Of a stretch of 64,000 nt of DNA, positions 7,367-20,200 are shown piece by piece; position 1 is the stretch's first letter, and every line of letters starts with the position of its first letter. Under the pieces are notes generated by a model. It was given only the letters and a program-made list of their open reading frames with translations. It did no database searches and was not told the DNA's origin. The stretch spans positions 129,530-193,529 of the forward strand of contig NZ_NCSM01000001.1 of NCBI RefSeq assembly GCF_002224125.1. Reading direction: 5' to 3'. The stretch is from Streptomyces sp. NBS 14/10 (GTDB taxonomy: Bacteria; Actinomycetota; Actinomycetes; Streptomycetales; Streptomycetaceae). The translations under genes were made by a program, and so were the position numbers.

Positions 7367-10240
7367 TCACCGCTCGCTCACCGCCTCGATGACGGGCTCG
7401 GGGAGGCCCATCAGGTGGAGCCTGTCCGGGCCTCCCGCCGCCTCGGCCGCCTCCTCGTAGCGCTTGCGGGCCGCCGGCCGGTCGCCGCGCGCCTCGGCGA
7501 CGAGGCCGAGTCCGGCGAGTGTCCGCACCCGGTTGCCGAGGCTCTTGACCCAGTGCGGGTCGATGCGTTCCAGGGCCTCCTCGTAGAGCCGTTCCGCCGC
7601 GTCCGGATCTCCCTCCCGCAGCGCGATGTCACCGAGTCCGCGCAGGGCCGCCCCCAGGCAGGTCGAGCTGCCGGCGCGGCGGGCCAGCTCGGCGGCGCTC
7701 GCGTAGTCGGCACGGGCCGCCACGGGGTCGTCGCGGTAATCACCCCGGTTGACCAGCAGGTCGGCGCTGTCCTCCAGGGCCCCCAGCTCCCCGGTGAGCG
7801 CGAGGGCCTGGTCGGTCAGCGCGATGGCCCGCGTACGGTCGCCGCGTCCGTCCGCGAGGCCGGCGAGCACATCCAGCGCCAGTGCGGTGCCCCAGCGGTC
7901 GCCGAGCGCGCGGAACCCCTCGGCGGCCGTGGCCAGGGCGCGCTCACCCGCCTCGGCGTCTCCCTCGCCGAGCGCCCCGAACCCCGTCACGTACCAGGCG
8001 ACCGCCCGTGTCCACGGTTCGGGGCAGTCGCGCTGGGACGACACGAGCGCGAACGCGCTCCGCGGGTCGGTCTCGCTCGCGTTCCGCATCAGCCACAGGA
8101 GCAGGGCGGCCGGGTACCGGCCCGCGTGGGTGCCCGGCCAGGCAGCGGCCAGCGCCTTCTCGGCCGCCGCGCGGTGCCGCTGCCAGACCGGTCGCCCTGC
8201 GGTGCCGGACGCCGCGAGCAGCAGGCAGGTCACGTACTCCTCGGTCAGCCCCTCCGAGGGCGTGTCGCCGACCATGTCGAGCAGCGTGATCGCGTACGGG
8301 GCGACCGAGGCGGAGGCGCCGCGGATCCACAGGTACGTCGAGGCCGAGGCAAGCAGTTCCAGGGCCGTCGCGAGGTCCGAAGTCCCGACCGCCCAGCGCA
8401 GGGCCGCCAGCAGATTGTCGTGCTCGGCCGCCAGGACCCGCAGCCACTCCAGCTGTTCGGCCCGGCGCAGATGCGGATCGGCAGTCCGCACCAGGTCCAG
8501 GAAGTGCCGGGCGTGGGCGCCCTGTGCCGACTCGCGTTCGCCCGCCTCGTCGAGCCGTTCGGAGCCGTAGGCGCGGATGGTCTCCAGCATCCGGTAGCGC
8601 CCGCCGCCCGCGGGGTCCAGGAGTGACTTGTCGGCCAGCGACTCCAGCGTTTCGCCGTCCGTGCCGCACACCCGCAGCGCGGCCTCGGCCGTCGCGCCGC
8701 CGGCGAACACCGCGAAACGGCGTGCGGCCCGCTGCTCGGGCTCCGGGAGCAGGTCCCAGCTCCAGGCGACCACCGAGCGCAGCGTCCGGTGCCGCTCGTC
8801 GGCCGTACGGCTGCCGCGGGCCGCGACCCCGAGCCGGTCGTCCAGCCGGCCCGCGAGGTCGTCGATGTCGAGCGTACGCAGCCGTGCCGCCGCGAGTTCG
8901 ATGGCCAGCGGCAGATCGTCGAGGGCGGCGCAGACGCGCCGTACGAGTCGGGGGTCGGCGGTGAAGCCGCGCCGCACGGCGCCGGCCCGGTCGGTGAACA
9001 GGCGTATCGCCGCCTCGTCGGCCAGCGGCCGTACCTGCTGGACGTGCTCGCCGATGACGCCGAGCGGCTCGCGGCTCGTCGCCAGGACGCGCAGCCGCGG
9101 GCAGGCCGCGAGCAGCCGCGCCGCCAGGACGGCGGTCTCCTCGACGACGTGCTCGCAGTTGTCGAGGACGAGCAGCAGCATCCGGTCCGACAGCGCGGCG
9201 ATCAGCCGCTCGACGGGCGTCTGGGGGCCGCTCCCCAGCTGGAGCCCGTTCGCACGCAGGCCGAGTGCGCCCAGCAGCGCCTGTGGCAGCCCCGAGCCGT
9301 CGCGCAGCGGAGCCAGCGCCACGAAGCACACCTCGTCGGCCGCGACCCCGGCGACCTCCACCGACAGACGGGTCTTGCCGACCCCACCGGGACCGATCAG
9401 GGTGACCAGCCGGGCCACCCGCAACAGCTCGGCGACCTCGGTCACCTCCTCGGCCCGGCCCACGAAGGAGGTCAGCTGGGCGGGTGGCGCGACGGGCGAC
9501 GGCGACGGAGCGGCGCTCAGCAGCTCCCGGTGCAGTGCGGCGAGTTCGGCCGAGGGATCGGCGCCCAGCTCCTCGGCCAGGTGTCTCCGGGTCTCCTCGA
9601 ACACCACCAGCGCCTCGGCCTGCCCGCCCTCGGCGAACAGGGCGCGCATCAGCAGCCCCGCCGGCCGTTCCCTGAGCGGATGGCGGCCGACCAGCTCGCG
9701 CAACTCCGGTACGGCCGCGCGGTGCTCACCGAGCCTCAGCTCGCCCTCGATCCGGTCCTCGAGCGCCCCGAGCCGAAGCTCCTCCAGCCGTACGGCGGCG
9801 GCCCGGGCCGTCTCGCTCTCGGCGACCGCGACCTCGGCCAACGCGGGCCCCCGCCACAGCTTCAGCGCCTCGCGCAGCAGCGCGACCGACCGCCCGGGGT
9901 CGCCGTCGCCCAGCGCGGCCCGGCCCTCCCGGGCCAGCCGCTCGAACCGGCAGGCGTCCACGTCATCGGGCGCCACCACGATCCGGTAGCCCGCTCCGGC
10001 CCGCTCGATCGCGGCCGCCGGGCCCAGCGCCGTACGCAGCCTGGACACCTGGGACTGCAGCGCATGCGCCGACAGCCCGCCGCCCGGGTCGAGTTCCTCG
10101 GCCAGCCGGTCTGACGACACGACCTCACCGGGACGGACCAGCAGCAGCGCCAGCAGCGCCCGGCGGGCCGGCCCGCCCAACGCGGCCTCGGTCCCGCCGT
10201 CGTGCCATGCCCGGGTCTCGCCGAGGATTCCGAACCGCAT
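7367..10240 (-). CDS. SARP-type regulator with BTAD, NTPase and TPR domains (AfsR-like)
   Basis: A 957-residue regulator. An OmpR-like winged helix (residues 1-95) is followed by a BTAD domain (95-245), an NB-ARC/AAA NTPase with Walker A GPGGVGKT at 283-290 and a Walker B LLLVLDNCEH, then many C-terminal TPR-like helices. This is the large SARP/AfsR layout that activates specialised metabolism or stress genes. ATG at 10240 gives MRFGILGETRAW, the normal SARP start; an upstream ATG adds six residues. It is transcribed toward the monooxygenase operon with a 35-base gap, so it probably controls and is co-transcribed with it. Confidence 0.9.
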   Translation of the reverse strand: MRFGILGETRAWHDGGTEAALGGPARRALLALLLVRPGEVVSSDRLAEELDPGGGLSAHALQSQVSRLRTALGPAAAIERAGAGYRIVVAPDDVDACRFERLAREGRAALGDGDPGRSVALLREALKLWRGPALAEVAVAESETARAAAVRLEELRLGALEDRIEGELRLGEHRAAVPELRELVGRHPLRERPAGLLMRALFAEGGQAEALVVFEETRRHLAEELGADPSAELAALHRELLSAAPSPSPVAPPAQLTSFVGRAEEVTEVAELLRVARLVTLIGPGGVGKTRLSVEVAGVAADEVCFVALAPLRDGSGLPQALLGALGLRANGLQLGSGPQTPVERLIAALSDRMLLLVLDNCEHVVEETAVLAARLLAACPRLRVLATSREPLGVIGEHVQQVRPLADEAAIRLFTDRAGAVRRGFTADPRLVRRVCAALDDLPLAIELAAARLRTLDIDDLAGRLDDRLGVAARGSRTADERHRTLRSVVAWSWDLLPEPEQRAARRFAVFAGGATAEAALRVCGTDGETLESLADKSLLDPAGGGRYRMLETIRAYGSERLDEAGERESAQGAHARHFLDLVRTADPHLRRAEQLEWLRVLAAEHDNLLAALRWAVGTSDLATALELLASASTYLWIRGASASVAPYAITLLDMVGDTPSEGLTEEYVTCLLLAASGTAGRPVWQRHRAAAEKALAAAWPGTHAGRYPAALLLWLMRNASETDPRSAFALVSSQRDCPEPWTRAVAWYVTGFGALGEGDAEAGERALATAAEGFRALGDRWGTALALDVLAGLADGRGDRTRAIALTDQALALTGELGALEDSADLLVNRGDYRDDPVAARADYASAAELARRAGSSTCLGAALRGLGDIALREGDPDAAERLYEEALERIDPHWVKSLGNRVRTLAGLGLVAEARGDRPAARKRYEEAAEAAGGPDRLHLMGLPEPVIEAVSER

Positions 10241-10265
10241 GCCGGTGATTATGCACACGCCAAAA

Positions 10266-10299
10266 CGGCCCGGTGACCGACGGGTCGGTCACCGGGCCG
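10266..10299 (-). terminator. Intrinsic terminator of the dnaK operon
   Basis: Perfect 15-base arms (10266-10280 and 10285-10299) with a 4-base loop. On the minus strand the hairpin is followed by a short TTTT run. It lies 24 bases after the hspR stop and before the SARP gene start. Confidence 0.85.
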
Positions 10300-10323
10300 C
10301 TCGATGGAGTGAAGCGCCAGGCG

Positions 10324-10776
10324 CTACTCCGACCGCTTGGGCTTGGGCCGCCACACCACCAGCGCGCTGGTCTGCCGGACCTGGTCGTAGGGGACCAGGT
10401 CGCGGCGGTAGGAGGCGTGGACCGCGGCCTCGCGCTGCTGCATCGCCGCGGCCGCGCCCTCGACCGCGGACTGGAGTTCGGCGACGCGCTCCTGGAGGGC
10501 GGCGACCTGGTTCTCCAGTTCGATGATGCGCTTGATACCGGCGAGGTTGATGCCCTCGTCCTGGGAGAGCTGCTGCACCTGGCGGAGCAGCTGGATGTCG
10601 CGGGCCGAGTAGCGGCGGCCGCGGCCGGCCGTGCGGTCGGGGGAGACCAGACCCAGACGGTCGTACTGGCGCAGGGTCTGCGGGTGCAGCCCGGAGAGCT
10701 GGGCGGCGACCGAGATGACGTACACCGGCGACTCGTCGGTCAGCTCGTACGGGTTGCGGCTCCTCGCCCCGCCCAT
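10324..10776 (-). CDS. hspR: HspR, MerR-family repressor of the dnaK regulon
   Basis: About 150 residues. The MerR winged helix includes YVISVAAQLSGLHPQTLRQY, then DRTAGRGRRYSARDI, followed by a coiled coil (IKRIIELENQVAALQERVAEL). HspR uses DnaK as co-repressor and binds HAIR inverted repeats upstream of dnaK. ATG at 10776 has GGAGG upstream and matches the roughly 150-residue family length; an ATG at 10815, four bases after the dnaJ stop and also with a Shine-Dalgarno, would add 13 low-complexity residues. It is the last gene of the chaperone operon it represses. Confidence 0.95.
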   Translation of the reverse strand: MGGARSRNPYELTDESPVYVISVAAQLSGLHPQTLRQYDRLGLVSPDRTAGRGRRYSARDIQLLRQVQQLSQDEGINLAGIKRIIELENQVAALQERVAELQSAVEGAAAAMQQREAAVHASYRRDLVPYDQVRQTSALVVWRPKPKRSE

Positions 10777-10819
10777 GCCACTTCTGCCTCCGGGCCCTCG
10801 GCCGGACGTCTCCATCGGG

Positions 10820-11995
10820 TCACGCTCCCTTCGCGGACTGGAACAGCTCCGCCCGCGGGTCCTCCCCCGCGGTCGCCTCTCGGTACGACTCCAGCGCCTC
10901 GCGCGCCTCGTCGCTGAGGTCCTTGGGGACGGTGACCTCGACGGTGACCAGGAGGTCGCCGCGGGTGCCGTCCTTGCGCACCGCGCCCTTGCCGCGGGCG
11001 CGCATCGTGCGGCCGTTGGGCGTACCGGCCGGCAGTTTGAGGGTGACCGGGGGGCCACCGAGCGTGGGGACCTTGATCTCGCCGCCGAGCGCCGCCTCCG
11101 GGAGGGTGACGGGCACGGTGACGGTGAGGTTGTCGCCCTTGCGGCCGAAGACCGGGTGGGGGTCCACATGGACCACCACGTACAGGTCGCCGGCCGGGCC
11201 GCCGGTCTCGCCCGGGGCGCCCTTGCCGCGCAGCCGGATCCGCTGGCCGTCGCTGACGCCCGCGGGTATCCGGACCTGCATGGTGCGGGCGCTGCGGGCG
11301 CGCCCGCTGCCCTTGCAGGCCTCGCAGGGGTTCTGCGCGATCAGGCCGCGGCCGCGGCAGTCCACGCACGGGTCGGTGAGCGAGAAGCCGCCCCCGCCGC
11401 CGCGGCTGACCTGGCCGGTGCCGACGCAGGTCGGGCACACGCGGGGGGTGCCGTTCTTGTCGCCGGTGCCCGAGCACGCCTTGCACGGGGCCTGGCTGGA
11501 CATCCGCAGCGGGACCGTGGCCCCCTCCACCGCCTCGGTGAAGCTCAGCGTCACCTCGGACTCGATGTCCTGGCCGCGGCGCGGCTGGGCACGGGTGCCG
11601 GTGCCACGGTTGAAGAGTCCGCCGAAGACGTCCCCGAGGCCGCCGCCGAAGCCGCCGGCCGCTCCGCCGCCGCCCTGGGCGCCGCCGAAGAGGTCGCCGA
11701 GGTCGAAGTTGAAGCTGCCGGGGCCGCCCGCGCCCGGCCCCGGGCGGAATCCGCCGTTGCCGAACAGGGCGCGGGCCTCGTCGTACTCCTTGCGCCGCTT
11801 GGGGTCGCCGAGGACGTCGTTCGCCTCGGAGATCTCCTTGAAGCGCTCCTCGGCCTTGGCGTCGCCCTTGTTGGCGTCCGGGTGGAACTCGCGGGCGAGC
11901 TTCCGGTACGCCTTCTTGATCTCCGCCTCGGTGGCGTCCTTGGGGACGCCGAGAACCTTGTAGTAGTCCTTCTCGACGAAGTCCTTGGTGCTCAT
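10820..11995 (-). CDS. dnaJ: DnaJ co-chaperone
   Basis: A 391-residue full DnaJ. The J domain (DYYKVLGVPKDATEAEIKKA...REFHPDANKGD) keeps the HPD motif, followed by a Gly/Phe-rich region (about 75-150), four CxxCxGxG zinc-binding repeats (CKACSGTG, CPTCVGTG, CVDCRGRG, CEACKGSG) and the C-terminal substrate domain. It delivers clients to DnaK and stimulates its ATPase. It is third in the dnaK-grpE-dnaJ-hspR operon, with a 57-base gap after grpE. Confidence 0.98.
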   Translation of the reverse strand: MSTKDFVEKDYYKVLGVPKDATEAEIKKAYRKLAREFHPDANKGDAKAEERFKEISEANDVLGDPKRRKEYDEARALFGNGGFRPGPGAGGPGSFNFDLGDLFGGAQGGGGAAGGFGGGLGDVFGGLFNRGTGTRAQPRRGQDIESEVTLSFTEAVEGATVPLRMSSQAPCKACSGTGDKNGTPRVCPTCVGTGQVSRGGGGGFSLTDPCVDCRGRGLIAQNPCEACKGSGRARSARTMQVRIPAGVSDGQRIRLRGKGAPGETGGPAGDLYVVVHVDPHPVFGRKGDNLTVTVPVTLPEAALGGEIKVPTLGGPPVTLKLPAGTPNGRTMRARGKGAVRKDGTRGDLLVTVEVTVPKDLSDEAREALESYREATAGEDPRAELFQSAKGA

Positions 11996-12052
11996 CCTCG
12001 ACGTCCCTCCTCTCCTGCCACCGCTGTCACGTCAGCCACGTCAGCTGTCACG

Positions 12053-14586
<2,534 letters not shown>

Positions 14587-14595
14587 CTACACAGC

Positions 14596-14616
14596 ATTGA
14601 GTGGAACAGGCTCAAG
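14596..14616. promoter_or_regulatory. HAIR operator 1 (HspR binding)
   Basis: ATTGAGT, 7 bases, GCTCAAG, a close match to the known HspR inverted repeat CTTGAGT-N7-ACTCAAG. It lies 25 bases upstream of the dnaK start codon. Confidence 0.8.
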
Positions 14617-14647
14617 AGTGCATGATCAACTTCTGCGTGTCAACAGA

Positions 14648-14668
14648 CCTGAGTCGGGCGGGCTCAAC
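14648..14668. promoter_or_regulatory. HAIR operator 2 (HspR binding)
   Basis: CCTGAGT, 7 bases, GCTCAAC: a second, weaker HAIR copy, about 52 bases upstream of the first. On the minus strand a TTGACA-like -35 (within TCTGTTGACACGC) lies between the two copies, so HspR bound at both would cover the dnaK promoter. Confidence 0.7.
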
Positions 14669-14862
14669 TTTTATATGGCCCTTATGGACAGGACACGGAC
14701 AAGAGGAAGGGAGGAGGGAGGATATGCCCCCCATGCACCCCCACGCGAACCCGCGCGGCCCCCGTAGACGCGGCCAAGTGACGGCCAAGCGACGCAGATC
14801 ACCGGCCGGTCGACTACATAGGCCGCCGCCTCCCCGGGTAATCTCGGTCAAGACCAGATAAG

Positions 14863-14876
14863 TTACTGCTTAGTAA
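14863..14876. promoter_or_regulatory. Small palindrome in the promoter of the Fe-S reductase gene
   Basis: TTACT, 4 bases, AGTAA, a perfect 5-base inverted repeat 30 bases before the start codon at 14906. The shape and position resemble a TetR/FadR-type operator; no regulator gene is adjacent. Confidence 0.35.
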
Positions 14877-14905
14877 TTCCGCTCTCGCAGGTTCGAGGAG
14901 CCCCC

Positions 14906-17170
14906 ATGCAACTCGCCGCGATCATCGTGTCGCTGGTCCTCACCGCGGTCGGCGTTGCCCTGCTCGGCCGCGCCATCGCGCAGTTCGTGCGCTTCTTCAA
15001 ACTCGGCGCGCCGGTGCCGGCGGGCGCCCGGACCGACAACCCCTATCAGCGCAGCGTGACGCTGGTGAAGGAGTTCCTGGCGCACACCCGGATGAACAAG
15101 TGGGGCATCGTCGGCATCGCCCACTGGTTCGTCGCGATCGGCTTCCTGACCCTGCCGCCGACCATCATCAACGCCTACGGGCAGCTCTTCCAGGCGGACT
15201 GGACGCTGCCGGTCCTCGGCGGCTTCCTCCCCTACGAGCTGTACATCGAGTTCATCGGCACGATGACCACGCTCGGCATCGCGACCCTGATCGTGATCCG
15301 GCTGCTCAACCTGCCCAGCCGGGCCGGCCGCAAGTCGCGGTTCGCCGGCTCCACGGCCTGGCAGGCGTACTTCGTCGAGTACGTCATCCTCATCATCGGC
15401 CTGGCGATCATGGCGCTGCGCGGTACGGAGGGCGCGCTGCACCACGTCGACTCCTACGAGCCGGAGTACTTCGCCTCGTATCCGCTGGTGCTGCTCTTCA
15501 AGAGCCTCAGCGTCGGCACGGTGCAGAACCTGACCTACCTGTTCGCGATGATCAAGCTCGGCACCACGATGGTCTGGATGATCACGGTCTCCGTGAACAT
15601 CGACATGAGCGTCGCCTGGCACCGTTTCCTCGCCTTCCCCAACATCTGGTTCAAGCGTGAGTCGAGCGGGGACGTGGCGCTCGGCGCGCTGCAGCCGATG
15701 ACCTCGGCCGGCAAGCCGATCGACTTCGAGGACCCGGGCGAGGACGACCAGTTCGGCGTCTCGCAGATCGAGCACTTCTCCTGGAAGGGCCTGCTCGACT
15801 TCTCCACCTGCACCGAGTGCGGCCGCTGCCAGTCGCAGTGCCCCGCCTGGAACACCGGCAAGCCGCTCTCGCCCAAGCTGCTGATCATGTCGCTGCGCGA
15901 CCACTCGCACGCCAAGGCGCCGTATCTGCTCGCGGGCGGCGGCAAGGACGCCGAGGGGGAGGAGAAGGCGAGCGCTGAACAGCTCAAGGAGGTGCCCGCC
16001 GCGGCGCTGGCCGAGGCCGAACGGCCGATGATCGGCACGCTGGCGGAGAATGGCGTCATCGACCCCGATGTGCTGTGGTCCTGCACCACCTGCGGCGCCT
16101 GCGTCGAGCAGTGCCCCGTCGACATCGAGCACGTCGACCACATCGTGGACATGCGCCGCTACCAGGTGATGATCGAGTCCTCGTTCCCGTCGGAGGCGGG
16201 CACGATGCTCAAGAACCTGGAGAAGAAGGGCAACCCCTGGGGGCTCGCGAAGAAGCAGCGGCTGGCGTGGACCAAGGAAGTCGAGTTCGAGGTGCCGGTC
16301 GTCGGCAAGGACATCGAGGACCTGTCCGAGGTCGACTACCTCTACTGGGTCGGCTGCGCGGGCGCCCTGGAAGACCGTGCGAAGAAGACCACCAAGGCCT
16401 TCGCGGAGCTGCTGCACATCGCGGGCGTCAAGTTCGCGATCATGGGCGGCGACGAAGCGTGCACCGGTGACTCCGCCCGTCGCCTGGGCAACGAATTCCT
16501 CTTCCAGCAGCTCGGCCAGCAGAACGTCGAGATGCTGAACATGGCATTCGGCGAAGATGCTGAAGACGGTGTCGTCGTCGAGAAGTCCAAGAAGAAGATC
16601 GTCGCGACCTGCCCGCACTGCTTCAACACCATCGCGAACGAATACCCGCAGCTCGGCGGCCACTACGAGGTCATCCACCACACCCAGCTGCTCCAGCACC
16701 TCATCGACGAGGGCAAGCTGATCCCGGTCACCCCGGTCGAAGGGCTCATCACCTACCACGACCCCTGCTACCTGGGCCGGCACAACAAGGTCTACACCCC
16801 GCCGCGCGAGATCATCGCCAAGGTGCCGGGGCTGCGCAACGAGGAGATGCACCGCCACAAGGAGCGCGGCTTCTGCTGTGGCGCGGGTGGCGCCCGGATG
16901 TGGATGGAAGAGCGCATCGGCAAGCGCATCAACGACGAGCGCGTGGACGAGGCGCTGTCCCTCAACCCGGACATCGTGTCCACCGCCTGCCCGTTCTGCC
17001 TCGTCATGCTGACCGACTCCGTCAACGGCAAGAAAAATGATGGAAAGGCAAAGGAGTCGCTGCAGGTCGTGGACGTCGCGCAGTTGCTGCTCGACTCCGT
17101 CAGGACGCCCGGGGAGCCGGAGGACGACGGCGAGACGGCGGAGGAACCGGAGCCGGAGCCGGTGAAGTAG
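14906..17170 (+). CDS. Membrane-anchored heterodisulfide-reductase-like Fe-S oxidoreductase
   Basis: A 754-residue protein. The N-terminal 250 residues have several membrane helices of the nitrate-reductase gamma type (for example IVGIAHWFVAIGFLTLPPTI). Two 4Fe-4S clusters follow: CTECGRCQSQCPAW and CTTCGACVEQCPVD. Two CCG (cysteine-rich) domains end the protein (HDPCYLGRHNKVY, FCCGAGGARMW, CPFCLVML). It probably passes electrons between a soluble donor and the quinone pool; related Streptomyces proteins are linked to acyl-CoA dehydrogenase electron transfer. GAGGAG precedes the ATG. It is divergent from dnaK. Confidence 0.9.
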   Translation: MQLAAIIVSLVLTAVGVALLGRAIAQFVRFFKLGAPVPAGARTDNPYQRSVTLVKEFLAHTRMNKWGIVGIAHWFVAIGFLTLPPTIINAYGQLFQADWTLPVLGGFLPYELYIEFIGTMTTLGIATLIVIRLLNLPSRAGRKSRFAGSTAWQAYFVEYVILIIGLAIMALRGTEGALHHVDSYEPEYFASYPLVLLFKSLSVGTVQNLTYLFAMIKLGTTMVWMITVSVNIDMSVAWHRFLAFPNIWFKRESSGDVALGALQPMTSAGKPIDFEDPGEDDQFGVSQIEHFSWKGLLDFSTCTECGRCQSQCPAWNTGKPLSPKLLIMSLRDHSHAKAPYLLAGGGKDAEGEEKASAEQLKEVPAAALAEAERPMIGTLAENGVIDPDVLWSCTTCGACVEQCPVDIEHVDHIVDMRRYQVMIESSFPSEAGTMLKNLEKKGNPWGLAKKQRLAWTKEVEFEVPVVGKDIEDLSEVDYLYWVGCAGALEDRAKKTTKAFAELLHIAGVKFAIMGGDEACTGDSARRLGNEFLFQQLGQQNVEMLNMAFGEDAEDGVVVEKSKKKIVATCPHCFNTIANEYPQLGGHYEVIHHTQLLQHLIDEGKLIPVTPVEGLITYHDPCYLGRHNKVYTPPREIIAKVPGLRNEEMHRHKERGFCCGAGGARMWMEERIGKRINDERVDEALSLNPDIVSTACPFCLVMLTDSVNGKKNDGKAKESLQVVDVAQLLLDSVRTPGEPEDDGETAEEPEPEPVK

Positions 17171-17189
17171 CAGACACCTCCAAACGCGC

Positions 17190-17227
17190 CGACGGGCTTG
17201 ATCCGACTGACCGGATCAAGCCCGTCG
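17190..17227 (+). terminator. Hairpin terminator
   Basis: Perfect 16-base arms (17190-17205 and 17212-17227) with a 6-base loop, 20 bases after the Fe-S reductase stop and before the convergent SpoIIE gene end, so it may serve both strands. Confidence 0.8.
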
Positions 17228-17270
17228 GGCGTTGGGGCCGTTGCGTCTTTACGGCGTGGGGGCCGGCGCC

Positions 17271-20200
17271 CTACCCCCGCCGCTTACCGCGCTCCGGCAG
17301 CGTCTGCTCCGTCCAGATGACCTTGCCCTCCGCCGTGTATCTCGTCCCCCACCGGTCGGCGAAGCGCGAGACGAGGAACAGCCCGCGCCCGCCCTCGTCC
17401 TCCGTCGCCGCGTACCGCAGATGCGGCGAGGTGCTGCTGGTGTCGGACACCTCGCAGATCAGGCTGCGGTCGCACAGCAGCCGCACCCGGATCGGCCCGG
17501 TCGCGTACCGGATCGCGTTGGTGATCAGCTCGCTGAGGATGAGCTCGGTGGTGAACGCGACATCGCCCAGGTCCCATTCGGCCAGCCGCGCCGCCACGGC
17601 GGCGCGCACCGCGGAGACCAGGGCCGGTTCGGACGGCACCTCCCAGTCCGCGATCCGCTCCGGCTCCAGCACCCGCGTACAGGCGACGATCAGCGCGATG
17701 TCGTCGCCGGGGGTGTCGGGCAGCATCTCGGCGAGCACCGCCGTACAGGTCTCCTCCGGTGTCCGCCCGGCGTGGGAGAGGGAGGCGCGCAGCAGCTCCA
17801 GGCCCTCCTCGATGTCCCGGTCGCGCTTCTCGACCAGGCCGTCGGTGTAGAGCACGAGATGGCTGCCCTCGGGCAGCTGCAGCTCCACCGTCTCGAAGGG
17901 CAGGGTGCCCAGGCCCAGTGGCGGCCCGGCGGGCACCTCGGGGAACTCCACCGAGCCGTCGGGGGCGACCACCGCGGGCGGCGGATGTCCGGCCCGGGCC
18001 ATCGTGCAGCGCCGGGAGACCGGATCGTAGATCGCGTACAGACAGGTGGCGCCGATGATCACACCGCCGCCGTCCAGACTCTCCGAGGTCTCGTCCTGGT
18101 CGATCCGCGCGATCAGATCGTCCAGGTGGGAAAGGATCTCGTCGGGCGGCAGATCGAGGGTGGAGAAGTTGTGCACAGCGGTACGCAGCCGCCCCATCGT
18201 GGCCGCGGCATGCAGCCCGTGCCCGACCACATCGCCCACCACCAGCGCCACCCGGGCCCCCGGCAGCGGAATCACATCGAACCAGTCACCACCCACCCCC
18301 GACTCCGCCGGCAGATACCGGTACGCCACATCCAGCGCGCTCTGCTCGGGCAGCACCTGCGGCAGCAGGCTGCGCTGCAGCGTCACGGCCATCGTGTGCT
18401 CGCGGGTGTACCGCCGCGCGTTGTCGATGGACACCGCGGCCCGGGCGACCAGCTCCTCCGCGAGGGAGACGTCGTCCTCCTCGAAGGGCTCGGGCTTCTC
18501 CGAGCGCATGAACGTGGCGATGCCCAGGACCACGCCCCGGGCCCGCAGCGGGACCGCGATCATGGAGTGGATACCGCGGTCGACGATCGCCCGCGCCCGC
18601 TCCGGATCGTGCTCCTGCCACCCGGCGAAGTCGGGAAGCACCGCCTCCACCGTCGTCTCACCGCTGGCATAGCCCTTGGCCTGGGGCGTGGCCGGCCCGT
18701 AACGGATCATCCCGCCCAGCGGATAGAGCGGTACGTCCTCGCGGATGCCGCTGAGGGCGGTGCGGCGCAGCGAGGTGCGCGCCGTGGAGCCGCTGGCCGT
18801 CGCCGCGCCGTTCGGCTCCTCGCCGCGCAGCACCCGGTCCACCAGGTCCACCGCCACATAGTCGGCGAACCGTTCCACCGCGTACTCGGTCAGCTCCTGG
18901 GCCGTACGCACCACATCCAGCGTGGTGCCGATCCGCAGGCCCGCGTCGTACAGCAACTTCAGCCGCTTGCGCGCCAGATCGACCTTGCCGGACAGCGTGC
19001 GCAGCTCGGTGGTGTCCCGGAGGGTCGCGACGCTGCCGGGCGGCCCGCCGTTGCGGTCGGTCGGCCGGTGGCTGACGGTCAGCAGCCGCTCCCCCGCCTT
19101 GTGCACCTCGTCGGTGGCGGCGCGGCCCGACACCAGCAGCTCGGCCGTGCTCTCGTCGAAGCCGAGGTCGGCGACGGGGCGCCCCTCGGCGTCCGGCGGC
19201 AGGTCGAACAGCCGGCGCGCCTCGTCGTTGGCCAGCATCAGCCGCCGGTCGCCGTCGACGATCAGCACGCCCTCCCGTACGGCGTGCAGCACCGCGTCAT
19301 GGTGCTCGTACATCCGGGTCATCTCGCCCGGGTCCAGGCCATGGGTCTGCCGCCGCAGCCGCCTGCTGACCAGCGCCGTACCGCCCATGGCCAGGGTGAG
19401 GGCGGCGGCGACACCGCCGAGGAGGATCGGCAGCTGCCGGTCGACCGCGCCGCTCACCTTCTTCACGGTGATCCCGGCGGCGACCAGCCCGACGACCTTG
19501 CCCCGGCTGTCGGTGACGGGCACCACGGCCCGTACGGAGGGGCCCAGCGTGCCCGTGGACGTCTCCGTGACGGTGCCGCCCTCCGCGGCCTCGCGGTAGC
19601 TCCCGCGGAAGTGGTGGCCGATCTCGCTCGCGGTGGGGTGGGTGTAGCGGATCCCGTCCGTCGTCAGGACGACGATGAAGTCGACGCCGGCCCTGTTGCG
19701 GGCGCGCTCGGCGCGCGGCTGCAGTATCGCGGTCGGGTCGGGGGAGCGCAGCGCCTCGACCATGCCCGGGGCGCTGGCGAAGGCCTCGGCGACGGCCAGC
19801 GAGCGGCGGCGGGCCTCCAGGTCGGTGTCGTGCCTGGACTGCAGCACGAGGGCCGCCGCGGCGGCGACGGCGAGCAGCAGCACGACCGCCACCTGCAGGA
19901 AGAACACCTGGCTCGCGACCGTACGGGTGAGGCGGAGTACGCCGCGCAGCACGGCGCGCCGCACGGACCGGGCGGGGCGGGTCGGGCGGGTCGGGCGGGT
20001 GGAGGGGGCGGGCGCAGGCGCAGGGGCAGGGGCAGGCCGGGTGACGCGGCCGGCGGGCTCGCGGGTCTCCGGGACACGGCTGTGTGGGGCACGGCTGTGT
20101 GGGGCACGACCTCCCGAAGGGCTGCCGCCCGAAGCGCGACCTTCCGAGGGGCGACCTCCCGAAGCGCGACCTTCCGAGGCACGGCCACTCGAGGCACGGC

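Noticed and set aside
14870..16858. 662-codon minus-strand frame opposite the Fe-S reductase
   Set aside because: Shadow frame with His/Arg/Asp-rich repetitive composition; the plus strand has all the cluster motifs.
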